Assembly (NCBI RefSeq): GCF_028690125.1
Contig: NZ_JAQVBV010000008.1
Span: 116,610 to 180,609, forward strand
Source of the DNA: Bacteroides sp.
GTDB taxonomy: Bacteria; Bacteroidota; Bacteroidia; Bacteroidales; Bacteroidaceae
Length of the DNA stretch: 64,000 nucleotides
Direction of reading: 5' to 3'
Shown here: piece by piece, positions 9,660 through 19,455 of the stretch
Layout of the letters: each line of letters starts with the position of its first letter
How positions within the stretch are numbered: the first letter of the stretch is position 1
Notes under the pieces: generated by a model
Told to the model about the DNA's origin: nothing
Databases searched by the model: none
The model's input: the letters and a program-made list of their open reading frames with translations, nothing else
Translations under genes and position numbers: made by a program

Positions 9660-12557
9660 ATGGACAATACAGAAATTTCCAGAAATTCTTTTTTCTTTGT
9701 CGGAGAAAACTGGGGAACGACTTTTGCCAGTCGTCATATTGGTATCAATGAAGAAGACACCACTGTGATGCTCCGCAAAATTGGTGTGAATTCATTAGAT
9801 GAATTGATTGAGAAAACAATTCCTGCCAATATCCGATTAAAAACACCACTGGGGCTGACTTCTCCACTGACAGAGTATGAATTCAGCCGCCATATTTCCG
9901 AACTTGCAAATAATAATAAGTTATATGCCACTTATATCGGTATGGGCTGGTATGATACAATCACTCCTGCGGTTATACAACGAAATATTTTCGAAAATCC
10001 TGTATGGTATACTTCCTATACTCCTTATCAAACAGAAGTTTCACAAGGACGATTGGAAGCTCTGATGAATTTCCAGACAGCAATTTGTGATCTCACTGCC
10101 ATGCCACTCGCCAACTGTTCATTGCTGGACGAAGCAACCGCTGCAGCTGAAGCAGTCAGTATGATGTACGCTTTACGCTCCCGAACTCAACAAAAGGCAG
10201 GTGCTAACGTAGTTTTCGTGGATGAAAACATTTTTCCGCAAACATTAGCAGTAATGAATACACGTGCTATACCGCAAGGGATCGAATTACGCATTGGGAA
10301 ATATAAAGAATTCGAACCGACACCGGAAATATTCGCCTGCATCTTGCAATATCCTAATTCCAATGGAAATGTTGAAGACTATACCGCATTTACTAAAAAA
10401 GCGCATACAGCAGAATGCAAAGTTGCGGTCGCAGCCGATATTCTCAGCCTTGCTCTATTGACTCCTCCGGGAGAATGGGGAGCCGATATTGTATTCGGAA
10501 CAACTCAACGTTTGGGAACACCGATGTTCTACGGAGGACCTTCCGCAGCTTATTTTGCAACACGCGACGAATTTAAGCGAAATATGCCCGGAAGAATCAT
10601 CGGATGGTCTAAAGATAAATACGGAAAGCTCTGTTACCGAATGGCTTTGCAAACTCGCGAACAACATATCAAACGTGAAAAAGCAACTTCAAACATCTGT
10701 ACTTCACAAGCTTTGTTAGCTACAATGGCAGGTTTCTATGCTGTTTATCATGGACAAGAAGGGATCAGAAAGATTGCTTTCCGAATTCACAGCATCACTG
10801 TCTTACTCGAAAAAGAATTAAAAAAGTTCGGATATACACAAGTCAATGTACACTATTTTGACACACTCCGTTTCGAATTACCGGAGCAGACCTCCGCTCA
10901 ACAAATACGCACTATCGCGCTAAGTAAAGAAGTCAATCTACGCTATTACGACAATGGAGATGTCGGCTTCAGCATTGATGAAACGACGGATATAGCAGCT
11001 GTTAATATTCTGCTCTCCATCTTTGCTATCGCTGCCGGAAAAGACTATCAAAAGATAGAAGAAGTACCGGAAAAATCTAATATTAATCAAGCACTGAAAC
11101 GTTCAACACATTTCTTGACACACGAAGTATTCTGTAAATATCATACCGAGACAGAAATGATGCGATACATCAAACGCCTTGATCGCAAAGATATTTCTCT
11201 TGCACAATCTATGATCTCACTCGGTTCATGCACAATGAAACTGAATGCAGCATCAGAAATGTTACCTCTAAGCCGGCCGGAGTTCATGGGTATGCATCCC
11301 CTAGTTCCCGAAGAACAGGCAGAAGGATATCGTGAATTAATAAAAAATCTCAGTAATGATTTAAAAATTATCACAGGCTTCGCAGGAGTTAGTTTACAAC
11401 CCAATTCGGGTGCCGCCGGAGAATATGCCGGTCTTCGCGTTATCCGTGCCTATCTCGAAAGTATCGGTCAAGGACATCGTAACAAGATATTAATTCCGGC
11501 TTCGGCTCATGGAACAAATCCGGCATCTGCCGTTCAAGCAGGATTCGACACAGTCATCTGTGCGTGTGATGAGCATGGAAATGTAGATATGAATGATCTC
11601 CATGCAAAGGCAGAAGAGTATAAAGACGAATTGGCTGCACTAATGATCACATATCCTTCCACACACGGTATCTTTGAGACTGAAATAAAAGAGATCTGTG
11701 ATACTATCCACAACTGTGGTGCACAAGTCTATATGGATGGTGCAAATATGAATGCACAGGTCGGACTGACAAATCCAGGATTTATTGGAGCAGACGTTTG
11801 CCATTTGAATCTACACAAAACGTTTGCTTCACCTCATGGAGGTGGAGGTCCGGGAGTAGGTCCTATATGTGTAGCTGAACATTTAGTCCCTTTCCTCCCT
11901 GGTCATAGCAATTTGGGAAACTCACAAAATCAGGTATCTTCTGCTCCTTTCGGAAGTGCAGGTATTTTGCCCATTACTTATGGATATATCCGAATGATGG
12001 GAATGCAAGGTCTCACTCAAGCCACTAAAATTGCAATTCTAAATGCCAACTATCTAGCCGCTTGTCTAAAAGATACTTATGGTATTGTATATCAGGGAGC
12101 CAATGGATTTGTCGGCCATGAAATGATTTTGGAATGTCGCAAATTACACGAGGAAACCGGAATATCAGAGAATGATATTGCTAAACGTCTTATGGATTAT
12201 GGTTATCACGCACCAACCCTCTCCTTCCCAGTTCACGGCACATTGATGATTGAGCCAACAGAAAGTGAAAGCCTTTCGGAATTAGATAATTTTGTGAATG
12301 TGATGCTGAATATTTGGAAAGAAATTCAGGATGTGAAAAGTGGCAAAGCAAACAAGGATGACAATGTATTGATAAATGCTCCTCACCCAGAATATGAAGT
12401 TGTTAGTGATCATTGGGAACACAATTATACACGTGAGAAAGCCGCCTATCCTATTGAAAGCCTCCGTGAAAATAAATTCTGGATAAATGTAGCCAGGGTG
12501 GACAATACGCTTGGAGATCGTAAACTATTGCCAACACGTTACGAAACATTCGAGTAG
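9660..12557 (+). CDS. gcvP: Glycine dehydrogenase (decarboxylating), P-protein
   Basis: A 965-residue fused-type P-protein of the glycine cleavage system; it decarboxylates glycine with PLP and passes aminomethyl to the H-protein lipoyl arm. The PLP lysine is K720 in NLHKTFASPHGGGGPG. The N-terminal half (SRHIGINEED...YTPYQTEVSQGRLEAL) is the structural, inactive repeat and the C-terminal half (SLGSCTMKLN) the catalytic one. No gcvT or gcvH lies in the window. The start at 9660 gives ~15 more N-terminal residues (MDNTEISRNSFFF) than usual before the conserved SRHIG; a later start is possible but no ATG lies just before SRHIG. A strong hairpin terminates it. Confidence 0.97.
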   Translation: MDNTEISRNSFFFVGENWGTTFASRHIGINEEDTTVMLRKIGVNSLDELIEKTIPANIRLKTPLGLTSPLTEYEFSRHISELANNNKLYATYIGMGWYDTITPAVIQRNIFENPVWYTSYTPYQTEVSQGRLEALMNFQTAICDLTAMPLANCSLLDEATAAAEAVSMMYALRSRTQQKAGANVVFVDENIFPQTLAVMNTRAIPQGIELRIGKYKEFEPTPEIFACILQYPNSNGNVEDYTAFTKKAHTAECKVAVAADILSLALLTPPGEWGADIVFGTTQRLGTPMFYGGPSAAYFATRDEFKRNMPGRIIGWSKDKYGKLCYRMALQTREQHIKREKATSNICTSQALLATMAGFYAVYHGQEGIRKIAFRIHSITVLLEKELKKFGYTQVNVHYFDTLRFELPEQTSAQQIRTIALSKEVNLRYYDNGDVGFSIDETTDIAAVNILLSIFAIAAGKDYQKIEEVPEKSNINQALKRSTHFLTHEVFCKYHTETEMMRYIKRLDRKDISLAQSMISLGSCTMKLNAASEMLPLSRPEFMGMHPLVPEEQAEGYRELIKNLSNDLKIITGFAGVSLQPNSGAAGEYAGLRVIRAYLESIGQGHRNKILIPASAHGTNPASAVQAGFDTVICACDEHGNVDMNDLHAKAEEYKDELAALMITYPSTHGIFETEIKEICDTIHNCGAQVYMDGANMNAQVGLTNPGFIGADVCHLNLHKTFASPHGGGGPGVGPICVAEHLVPFLPGHSNLGNSQNQVSSAPFGSAGILPITYGYIRMMGMQGLTQATKIAILNANYLAACLKDTYGIVYQGANGFVGHEMILECRKLHEETGISENDIAKRLMDYGYHAPTLSFPVHGTLMIEPTESESLSELDNFVNVMLNIWKEIQDVKSGKANKDDNVLINAPHPEYEVVSDHWEHNYTREKAAYPIESLRENKFWINVARVDNTLGDRKLLPTRYETFE

Positions 12558-12568
12558 ATTTTTACTCC

Positions 12569-12627
12569 ACTAATAAAACAAATTCCACGGTTCACTTTTG
12601 TCGGACCGTGGAATTTGTTTTATTAGT
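12569..12627 (+). terminator. Rho-independent-type terminator of gcvP
   Basis: A perfect 23-bp inverted repeat, 12569-12591 against 12605-12627, with a 13-nt loop. It starts 11 bp after the gcvP stop and contains the core TTCCACGGT/ACCGTGGAA. The following 250 bp to the LruC gene show no gene and only a weak TAATGGA/TCCATTA repeat. Confidence 0.85.
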
Positions 12628-12875
12628 AATATTATTATAGAACTTATGAAAAATATAGAAACTGATTCTTCAAAAGTTAATAGGACTATTGAAGTACTCA
12701 TTTAGATATCAAACTGTGAGAATACTTCAAAAAGTTATTTAACAATTCCCACATTTGAAATTCATTAATTAACCTTTTTATAATGAATAAATAATGTCTA
12801 TGAACATTTCAAACATCGAACAAAGCAACAATTAATGGATCAGAACTAAACCCAATTCTCCATTAGAGACAACAA

Positions 12876-14828
12876 TTATTTTTTCATATACCAATCAGTA
12901 TCCTTTGTACCACTAGAACTAACCCAACTTCTAAAAGACACATACTGTCCTTCCTCGTCAATTCTTTTTCTTTCATCGGCCGGCACAAAACCAATTATTG
13001 GTATATCAACAGCAAACGGATATTTACCATCTTTATCAACATAATAGGCGTCATTATTTGTATATAGTTTAGCCCTATCCGCTAATTCCGTTGGGGAATG
13101 TTTAGGGAGATGAACTTCTGCACGCCCTTTATTCGTTTCACGAATTCCTTTCACCAGAATATATGGATTAAAGTCAGACTTTATTTCATCTTTATTTATT
13201 GATGAGCTAAAAGAGCGTACAACCTTAAACGTTTTTTTCTTTATATCTCTCACACTTTTTGTTATGACAATCGAACGAGAACTATTTTCTATTTCACATC
13301 CTTCTGGAAGAGTAACAGCTCCCAGATTTTCAATCTGATAAGCAAATATATTCTCAAATGTTGCAGCATTATCCCTTTGCACAGACGTGAAACTTTCTTC
13401 TATTTGTTTTGCATTATTATGCTGATCATAAGTGATCATTCTTTTATATTCGATAATTACATCATTCATATCATAATCTCCAGCATTTGGCCAATTATCT
13501 TCAAACGCTAACGTACCTTCTACTGTTTCTGTTTCAGGTTTTACTTCTGGATTTCCATCTGGAATTTCAGGAAGATTACCCGCAGACATTTCAGGAGTTG
13601 TTTTTACACAAAACAACACATCATCGAAGTCATTATCACCTTGACTTCTTCCAAATTCATCTTCAACACCTACAACAAACAATTTTGATGCTTTATCATA
13701 TAAAGTAATAAATTGACGCTGATCATCCATTTCATTTGAGAAACAAATATTACGTGTTATTTCATTGGTAACATCAGTATATAATTGATCAATCTTCTTA
13801 ATATTAATACCATTGTCACTAGCATATGGCGCTCCATTACTCAACAAAAACCATCCAACAACATAACCTTCTGGAAAAGTTTCTGTAGGAACATCTCCAT
13901 TTTCACCAAAGAAAAGTAACTTTGCCGTATCACCACATTTCAAAGCGCGACTTTCATTTATAACATTAGGGAAAATCACATATTTACGCATATTAAAATA
14001 ATCGGCACGAGTCTTCGGCTCCTGATCTTTATAATAATAGTATCCAAAAACATTATCAAAAGCTCCTGCTTCACTCAAAAATGTTACTTCGATTTTAGAA
14101 CCACCCTGCGGAATGACTATATTTAAATCTTTAGCATCTCGACGAAGATTTTCATTTTTTCCCCCATTTACTTTTGCATTTTCTGTCAAATAGTTCTGAA
14201 CTCTAGAAGTCAATCCATTCATGTCATAAGATGTTTTAATCAAATAATCTGACTGCATTGGTCTCCCATTCGAATTCCATGTACAAAGTGAATACATATT
14301 ATCATTTCTTCCCTGAGGAGCCAAGAGGTAGGGCACTTGTTCAGTTAATACACCAGCCGCAACTGCACGAGTCACTGCACGAACTCCTGTTGTTTTAGTA
14401 GCGTCATATGAAAATCCATTTGAACTAACCTGCAACTGTACACAACGCGGCAATCCTATCCGTTCTGTATAAAGCCATGCTTCTTTCACTACAAATGGAA
14501 TATCCATTTTAGCTGATAACTTACCATCATTAATAAATGCACTGTAAATAGGCTTAATACCCTCTATCTTTACATTCCTTTCATCAACAGGCTTTTGGCT
14601 ATAAACCTCCACATTAGCTACAAAACCAGAAACACCATAATTAACATCTAATGCCAATTCTCCTTTCATTTCAAATCCGAAATAAGAATCTTCAGAAGGT
14701 AATTTTGACTTTCTGTCATTTTCATCATTGTTGTACAAATCCTTTTCTGCACAACTAGTAACAGCACCTAAAAGTATCAATAGAATAATACTTTTTGCCA
14801 ATTTCATAGAATAAAATAATTTCTTCAT
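12876..14828 (-). CDS. LruC-domain surface lipoprotein
   Basis: A 650-residue lipoprotein; the signal ends in lipobox VTSC (Cys26). Two acidic motifs of the LruC/DUF4842 type are visible: VEDEFGRSQGDNDFDDVLF (~388-406, DUF4114-like) and FEDNWPNAGDYDMNDVIIEY (442-461). Repeated Asp/Asn ladders of this kind resemble calcium-binding loops. The C-terminal part contains the family ending PFAVDIPIIGFVP...FRSWVSSSGTKDTDWY. Proteins of this group are exported to the cell surface in Bacteroidetes; their function is not established. A broken relative lies at 6306-7323. The second Met (residue 8) is an alternative start. Confidence 0.85.
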   Translation of the reverse strand: MKKLFYSMKLAKSIILLILLGAVTSCAEKDLYNNDENDRKSKLPSEDSYFGFEMKGELALDVNYGVSGFVANVEVYSQKPVDERNVKIEGIKPIYSAFINDGKLSAKMDIPFVVKEAWLYTERIGLPRCVQLQVSSNGFSYDATKTTGVRAVTRAVAAGVLTEQVPYLLAPQGRNDNMYSLCTWNSNGRPMQSDYLIKTSYDMNGLTSRVQNYLTENAKVNGGKNENLRRDAKDLNIVIPQGGSKIEVTFLSEAGAFDNVFGYYYYKDQEPKTRADYFNMRKYVIFPNVINESRALKCGDTAKLLFFGENGDVPTETFPEGYVVGWFLLSNGAPYASDNGINIKKIDQLYTDVTNEITRNICFSNEMDDQRQFITLYDKASKLFVVGVEDEFGRSQGDNDFDDVLFCVKTTPEMSAGNLPEIPDGNPEVKPETETVEGTLAFEDNWPNAGDYDMNDVIIEYKRMITYDQHNNAKQIEESFTSVQRDNAATFENIFAYQIENLGAVTLPEGCEIENSSRSIVITKSVRDIKKKTFKVVRSFSSSINKDEIKSDFNPYILVKGIRETNKGRAEVHLPKHSPTELADRAKLYTNNDAYYVDKDGKYPFAVDIPIIGFVPADERKRIDEEGQYVSFRSWVSSSGTKDTDWYMKK

Positions 14829-14870
14829 CGTTTTGCTTGCTTTTTATGATGGAAAACAATTTCCATATTG

Positions 14871-14903
14871 CAAATATAATTTAAAATTGTATTCATTACA
14901 AAA
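14871..14903 (-). promoter_or_regulatory. Promoter of the LruC-domain gene
   Basis: On the minus strand a -33 element ending TTTTG (14903-14899) is followed 20 nt later by -7 box TATATTTG (14878-14871), about 43 nt before the ATG. Both match the Bacteroides housekeeping promoter. Confidence 0.6.
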
Positions 14904-15393
14904 TAAAAACAAACATATATTATTGAAAATTATAATAATTAACTAAAAAGATTATTCAATACAACGATTTTAAAATATTTTTGCCATATTCACCTTATAT
15001 ACAACAACATAGAGTGCATATGATAAATTCAGCAACCAAAGAAATAATACTTCTTTTTCTTTGGTTTTCAGTAACCTAATGAGATTATACAATACCAGTT
15101 TTGAGATATAAATCCATTCCGTTTTATTTCATCTAAAAAAATAGATAGAAAAAAAAATAAATTCTTATAACAAATAAAGAATATCAATATATTTCAGAAG
15201 TTTAATCTTTTCAGTTATTTGAGTATATTTTTCATTCTCTCATTTACTGATGAATAAAATGCTAAATCTAATAGGTTTTATGACATCTAAACTATAATAG
15301 TAATATTTTTTACTATACTAACGTTTCTGATCAAAAAAAAGTCGAATAATAAAAAGGTATAGAAATCAATGACAATAACTAAATGGAAAAATA
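14904..15393. other. AT-rich stretch without a gene, with one stem-loop
   Basis: No plausible reading frame on either strand. The only structure seen is AACCAAAGAAA (15034-15044) pairing with TTTCTTTGGTT (15056-15066), an 11-bp perfect stem with an 11-nt loop. It may be an upstream control element of the LruC gene, the end of a small RNA, or neither. Confidence 0.4.
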
Positions 15394-15464
15394 AAACCAA
15401 TATCTTTCAATAATCCCTGAGATTAACTAAGCTAATTCCGCAGATTATTGAAAGATATTGGTTT
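15394..15464 (-). terminator. Terminator downstream of the nitroreductase gene
   Basis: A perfect 22-bp inverted repeat: AAACCAATATCTTTCAATAA... (15394-15415) pairs with 15443-15464, with a 27-nt loop. It lies 28 bp past the nitroreductase stop on the minus strand. Confidence 0.75.
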
Positions 15465-15492
15465 CAGGACATATTGAAGATTTATAGGAATC

Positions 15493-16062
15493 TTACTTAA
15501 CAATAGTCACTGTTCCTACTTTTACAGCTTTTGTTTTTATTAGTGTTTTTGGATTGGCGAATCCTAATGCGACGCAACCATAAACTTTATGGTTTTCCGG
15601 AACACCTAAAAAAGTGATGAACTCTCGCACTTCCGGATCATCACAAGTCGTTCCCAACTGATTAATCCAGCATGAACCAATTCCTAAAGAAGTTGAAGCT
15701 AAAAACATATTTTCAATAGCACAGGCACAATCCATACCAGCCCACCATTGAGTCGGTTCATTGGAAACAATCACCAGAGTTGGAGCATGGTAATAACAAC
15801 AATAATTCGGATTGTGTGCTCGTTCCTGCAGATGTAAATCATCACTTTTAGCAAACGCTCCTTTGATACGGTTATTCAATTCTATAAGTTTATCGCAATT
15901 CCGAATAGCAGTAAAATGCCATGATTCATAATGCATTCCGTTTGGAGCATAAGTAGCCGCTTCCAAAATAGCCAGCAAATCTTCTTCCGACACTTGCTGA
16001 TCTGTAAACGTTCTTACACTACGGCGTGCCTTGATATTTTCTATAACCTCATTTATTTTCAT
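15493..16062 (-). CDS. Nitroreductase-family flavoprotein
   Basis: A 189-residue FMN-dependent oxidoreductase. It has the family N-terminus EVIENIKARRSVRTFTDQQVS (SVRxF, FMN contacts ~15-19), ATYAPNGMHYESWHF (~37-51) and the C-terminal SLGIGSCWINQLG segment (~131-143) that lines the dimer interface. Such enzymes reduce nitro compounds, quinones or other electrophiles with NAD(P)H; the physiological substrate cannot be read from sequence. It stands alone between its own terminator and the HpaII-like gene 116 bp upstream. Confidence 0.88.
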   Translation of the reverse strand: MKINEVIENIKARRSVRTFTDQQVSEEDLLAILEAATYAPNGMHYESWHFTAIRNCDKLIELNNRIKGAFAKSDDLHLQERAHNPNYCCYYHAPTLVIVSNEPTQWWAGMDCACAIENMFLASTSLGIGSCWINQLGTTCDDPEVREFITFLGVPENHKVYGCVALGFANPKTLIKTKAVKVGTVTIVK

Positions 16063-16178
16063 ATTACTATCCCATTTAACATTAGTTCAATACAAATAAA
16101 CCCATCCAAATAAGTCATCCGAACAGAAAGGTAATAATCAAAACCAATTTTATTATCTTATGACCTAACTAGCCATCC

Positions 16179-17264
16179 TTACCGTTTAGTTAATCCAATT
16201 TTAGCATTCAACTTGAAATAATACGTGCCATTCTCTTTTTCCAGAAAACCGTACTTATCCTTATCCAACGAACCTTTCTCCAAGCGTGAATTCTGGAACA
16301 GGAAATCCTCCATCACCTGTTTTTCTGATTTATGGTAACAGAGAATGTCTCGGTTTCCATCCATGAGTAAAATACCTTCTACCGCAGAATCCTGTCCATT
16401 ATATATCTTTGCAGGGCGCATTCCTAAACCCAATGCCATGAGAAATTGTTTCATTTTGAACTCATAAAAACAATGCTTACTTATCAATTCATCCTTTATC
16501 TTAAGAGGATTGATTTGTTTGATAATTTCAGTAAGTTCACTGATACGAGTTATATCGTCCAAATGCATTATACGAACCATTTCTGCCAACACCCGAGGAA
16601 AATGAAGATCTATCATCAGCAGATTGCTACGGAAAACGCGGTCGGCCACGTCTGAATATTTAAGCACACCACCTAAACGTTCAATCATCATGATTCGCTC
16701 AGCCACCTCAGTCGGTGATTCCGGTAGCGAATTAATTTTATTTACTGTAGGAGTAGCAAATTTGATTCCACTCTGTTCTAACTTTAAGTTTGCTGCACGC
16801 CCTCCATCCAGTAACGGATTCATAACACTTAGTCTTGAACGGACATTAAACCCTCTTAATGGTGCTTCAGGATGCCAGAAAGCAATGGAGAAATCCGTAC
16901 GGTCCTTGGTGTTTGCTTCCAAATCGAAGATAGCTGCTTGGTCCAAGAACTCTTCTACTGCATCCGGAGAGGCAACTTCATTCTCTGTAGAACTCTTTAC
17001 AGCCTGTAATATTAAACCAGCTACTATACCAAAGTCTTCACGAGGGATCGATTTATCTTTTTTTTCACTTTCGATGCGTATATCTTCTTTCCCTATATAA
17101 TAATGACGTGTACCATCATGTTCTTCCCGCTGAATCATAGCGATAGGCCAGTACACATCTCCTTTTTTCGCGTCTGCCGTACCTAACACAACTTTTCCGT
17201 CTGAAAGTAGACGAAAAAAAGTTGCCAGCTCACACCATTCTCTTTTTGTTGCTTCAAATGCCAT
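16179..17264 (-). CDS. HpaII-like restriction endonuclease without a partner methylase
   Basis: A 361-residue protein that I place in the HpaII restriction-endonuclease family from its N-terminus (KREWCELATFFRLLSDGKV), length close to HpaII and the segment RGFNVRSRLSVMNPLLDGG (~136-154). That segment matches the GFSIKS-L---LLNxG core around the (D/E)xK nuclease site of several type II enzymes, but the usual Lys is Arg here. HpaII itself cuts CCGG. No DNA methyltransferase gene is adjacent or elsewhere in the window. It is cotranscribed with yigZ (14-bp gap, yigZ first). It may be a domesticated or inactive homologue. The family call is from memory of the motif, not a search. Confidence 0.55.
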   Translation of the reverse strand: MAFEATKREWCELATFFRLLSDGKVVLGTADAKKGDVYWPIAMIQREEHDGTRHYYIGKEDIRIESEKKDKSIPREDFGIVAGLILQAVKSSTENEVASPDAVEEFLDQAAIFDLEANTKDRTDFSIAFWHPEAPLRGFNVRSRLSVMNPLLDGGRAANLKLEQSGIKFATPTVNKINSLPESPTEVAERIMMIERLGGVLKYSDVADRVFRSNLLMIDLHFPRVLAEMVRIMHLDDITRISELTEIIKQINPLKIKDELISKHCFYEFKMKQFLMALGLGMRPAKIYNGQDSAVEGILLMDGNRDILCYHKSEKQVMEDFLFQNSRLEKGSLDKDKYGFLEKENGTYYFKLNAKIGLTKR

Positions 17265-17278
17265 ATATGTTTCTATTT

Positions 17279-17887
17279 TTATTTGTTATCTACAATACGT
17301 GCTGTCTCTACCTTTTCAAGCCTTATGCGCAACTTCGACATCATAGAGCTACGGATACGTAATGTCATACTACAATCCATATCATAGGTCTGGCTGAGGA
17401 TCTCTGGTTCTTCTTCTTTTACGATACGCATTATGTCATTCATAAAAGGATATTCAAACATCACCGTTATTTCTTCATCAACTGTTTTCTCTATTATGGT
17501 AGCAGTTGCGATTGCTTCAGCTGCAGCAGCCTTATAAGCCACAATCAGCCCACTGGTACCCAACTTGATTCCCCCAAAGTAACGGACTACAATAATCAGA
17601 ATATCAGTCAGTTCATTCGAATTTATCTGCCCGAGTATAGGTTTTCCTGCCGTTCCGGAAGGCTCTCCGTTATCATTTGCACGAAAGTCTTTTCGCATTG
17701 CCCCCAACATATAAGCATAACAAACATGACGGGCATCATAATATTTCTTCTGATACGTTTCAAGATGAGTTTTAATCTCATCAATTGTTCGCACGGGAAG
17801 AGCAACAGCAATAAACTTGCTTCGCTTTTCTGTATAAATACCTTCGGAAGGTTCGATTATGGTTTTATAAGTATCTTCAGCAGTCAT
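17279..17887 (-). CDS. yigZ: YigZ/IMPACT-family protein (UPF0029)
   Basis: A 202-residue member of the YigZ/IMPACT family. The signature region RSKFIAVALPV (~22-32), DARHVCYAYMLG (~51-62) and RANDNGEPSGTAGKPIL...VVRYFGGIKLGTSGLIVAYK (~69-120) is intact; the C-terminal ~70 residues form the smaller second ferredoxin-like domain. Family members bind nucleic acids and in eukaryotes affect translation control; the bacterial role is not settled. It is first in a two-gene unit with the HpaII-like gene. Its -7 box is only 4 nt before the ATG (17887). Confidence 0.92.
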   Translation of the reverse strand: MTAEDTYKTIIEPSEGIYTEKRSKFIAVALPVRTIDEIKTHLETYQKKYYDARHVCYAYMLGAMRKDFRANDNGEPSGTAGKPILGQINSNELTDILIIVVRYFGGIKLGTSGLIVAYKAAAAEAIATATIIEKTVDEEITVMFEYPFMNDIMRIVKEEEPEILSQTYDMDCSMTLRIRSSMMSKLRIRLEKVETARIVDNK

Positions 17888-17891
17888 GTTG

Positions 17892-17899
17892 CAAAGATA
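17892..17899 (-). promoter_or_regulatory. -7 promoter box abutting the yigZ start codon
   Basis: The minus strand reads TATCTTTG (17899-17892), then four bases, then ATG at 17887. With the usual spacing the transcript would start at or just before the A of the start codon, so the mRNA may be leaderless. Confidence 0.5.
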
Positions 17900-17999
17900 C
17901 TGCTTTATTGATAAAACTCCACAGTCAATCTGACTATTTCATAGGATTGATTTTATAAAAGAATTGATCAATTTGACAATTTGGATCTTATAAAAAGAA

Positions 18000-18047
18000 G
18001 CAGTCAATCTGCTACAATCATATTATTGATTGTAGCCAATTGACTGC
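18000..18047 (-). terminator. Terminator of the serC-serA-DUF1015 group
   Basis: GCAGTCAATCTGCTACAATCA-type sequence at 18000-18020 pairs with 18027-18047 except at two central positions; the loop is 6 nt. It lies 23 bp past the stop of the DUF1015 gene on the minus strand. Confidence 0.7.
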
Positions 18048-18069
18048 TCTAATTTATAAAGAATATTTT

Positions 18070-19317
18070 TTAGTCCAATTTATGAATTACCAGACCTGAA
18101 CGGAGTTTGGGCTCAAACCAAGTAGTTTTCGGAGGCATAATATTTCCTGTATCTGCAATATCCATTAATTGCTTCATCGATACAGGGTAGAGTGCCAAAG
18201 CAACTTTCATTTCACCATTATCGACCCTTTTCTTTAATTCTCCTAAACCACGGATACCACCAACAAAGTCAATACGTTTATCGGAACGAAGGTCCTTTAT
18301 TCCCAAAATTTCATCTAAAATAAGATTAGAAGAAATAGTAACATCAAGTACTCCGATAGGATCATTATCATTATAAGTACCGACTTTTGCAGTTAAACTA
18401 TACCATTTTCCGTCGAGATAAAGACCAAAATTGTGTAACCCCGATGGCTTGTAAATGTCAGTACCCTTCTCTTCTACAACAAAATTCTTATCTAAAGCAA
18501 CTATAAACTGTTCTGGAGTCAATCCATTAAGATCTTTCACTACGCGGTTATAGTCAATGATAGTCAGTTGGTTTGCAGGGAAGCATACAGCCATAAAATA
18601 GTTATATTCTTCGTCACCCCGATGATTCGAATTTTGACTAGCTTTCTCTGCTCCGACTAATGCAGCAGCAGCAGAACGGTGATGCCCGTCAGCAATATAA
18701 AGAGCTTGCATTTTGGCAAATTCGGCTGTAATAGTTGCAATATCTTCCTGCTGATCTACAACCCAGAAAGCATGTCCGAAACCGTCGCCCGGAGCAATAA
18801 AATCATAGACAGGTTTCGCAACGGTATACTTTTTGATAATAATATCCAATTTCGCATTATCAGGATAAGCAAAGAAAACAGGTTCGATATTGGCATTATT
18901 CACACGAACGTGCTTCATACGGTCTTCTTCTTTATCTCGACGAGTCAGCTCATGTTTCTTTATGATACCGTTCATATAATCAGGCACATATGCACCGACT
19001 ACTAACCCATATTGAGTTTTTCCATTCATGGTCTGGGCATAAATGTAGTAGTTTTCTCTTGCATCTTGTACCAACCATCCTTTGTCTTGAAATAGTTGAA
19101 AATTTTCAGCTGCTTTCGCATAAACACGTTCATCATGTTCATCCGTACCAACAGGAAAATCAATTTCAGGTTTAATGATATGATAAAGGGACTTTTCATT
19201 ACCTTCCGCTTCTGTGCGGGCTTCTTCGGAGTTCAATACATCGTAAGGACGTGAAGCGACTTGCTCAACCACGGATTGCGGAGGACGAATGCCCTTGAAA
19301 GGTTTAATTATTGCCAT
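18070..19317 (-). CDS. DUF1015-family protein
   Basis: A 415-residue protein of the DUF1015 family, recognised by its N-terminus IIKPFKGIRPP...ASRPYDVLNSEEAR (3-35) and the central IADGHHRSAAA (~208-218). In many genomes, as here, it follows the serine genes serC and serA in the same direction, so it is thought to be linked to serine or phosphoserine metabolism. Its biochemical role is unproven. It is 138 bp downstream of serA with a hairpin between them, which may reduce its expression relative to serA. Confidence 0.9.
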   Translation of the reverse strand: MAIIKPFKGIRPPQSVVEQVASRPYDVLNSEEARTEAEGNEKSLYHIIKPEIDFPVGTDEHDERVYAKAAENFQLFQDKGWLVQDARENYYIYAQTMNGKTQYGLVVGAYVPDYMNGIIKKHELTRRDKEEDRMKHVRVNNANIEPVFFAYPDNAKLDIIIKKYTVAKPVYDFIAPGDGFGHAFWVVDQQEDIATITAEFAKMQALYIADGHHRSAAAALVGAEKASQNSNHRGDEEYNYFMAVCFPANQLTIIDYNRVVKDLNGLTPEQFIVALDKNFVVEEKGTDIYKPSGLHNFGLYLDGKWYSLTAKVGTYNDNDPIGVLDVTISSNLILDEILGIKDLRSDKRIDFVGGIRGLGELKKRVDNGEMKVALALYPVSMKQLMDIADTGNIMPPKTTWFEPKLRSGLVIHKLD

Positions 19318-19346
19318 GATATTAGATTTTTATATGAAAAAATTAA

Positions 19347-19374
19347 AGCCACAGACTTATATAAATCTGTGGCT
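19347..19374 (-). terminator. Hairpin between serA and the DUF1015 gene
   Basis: AGCCACAGA (19347-19355) pairs with TCTGTGGCT (19366-19374), and the inner bases pair with one mismatch. It could be a partial terminator, an RNA-processing site or a stability element in the operon. Confidence 0.5.
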
Positions 19375-19455
19375 CAAATATACTACTTATTTCTATAATA
19401 GACAGTTTGCAGCAAAGTGTTTTTATTCAAAATACTTACTAAGTAACTTTGAATA

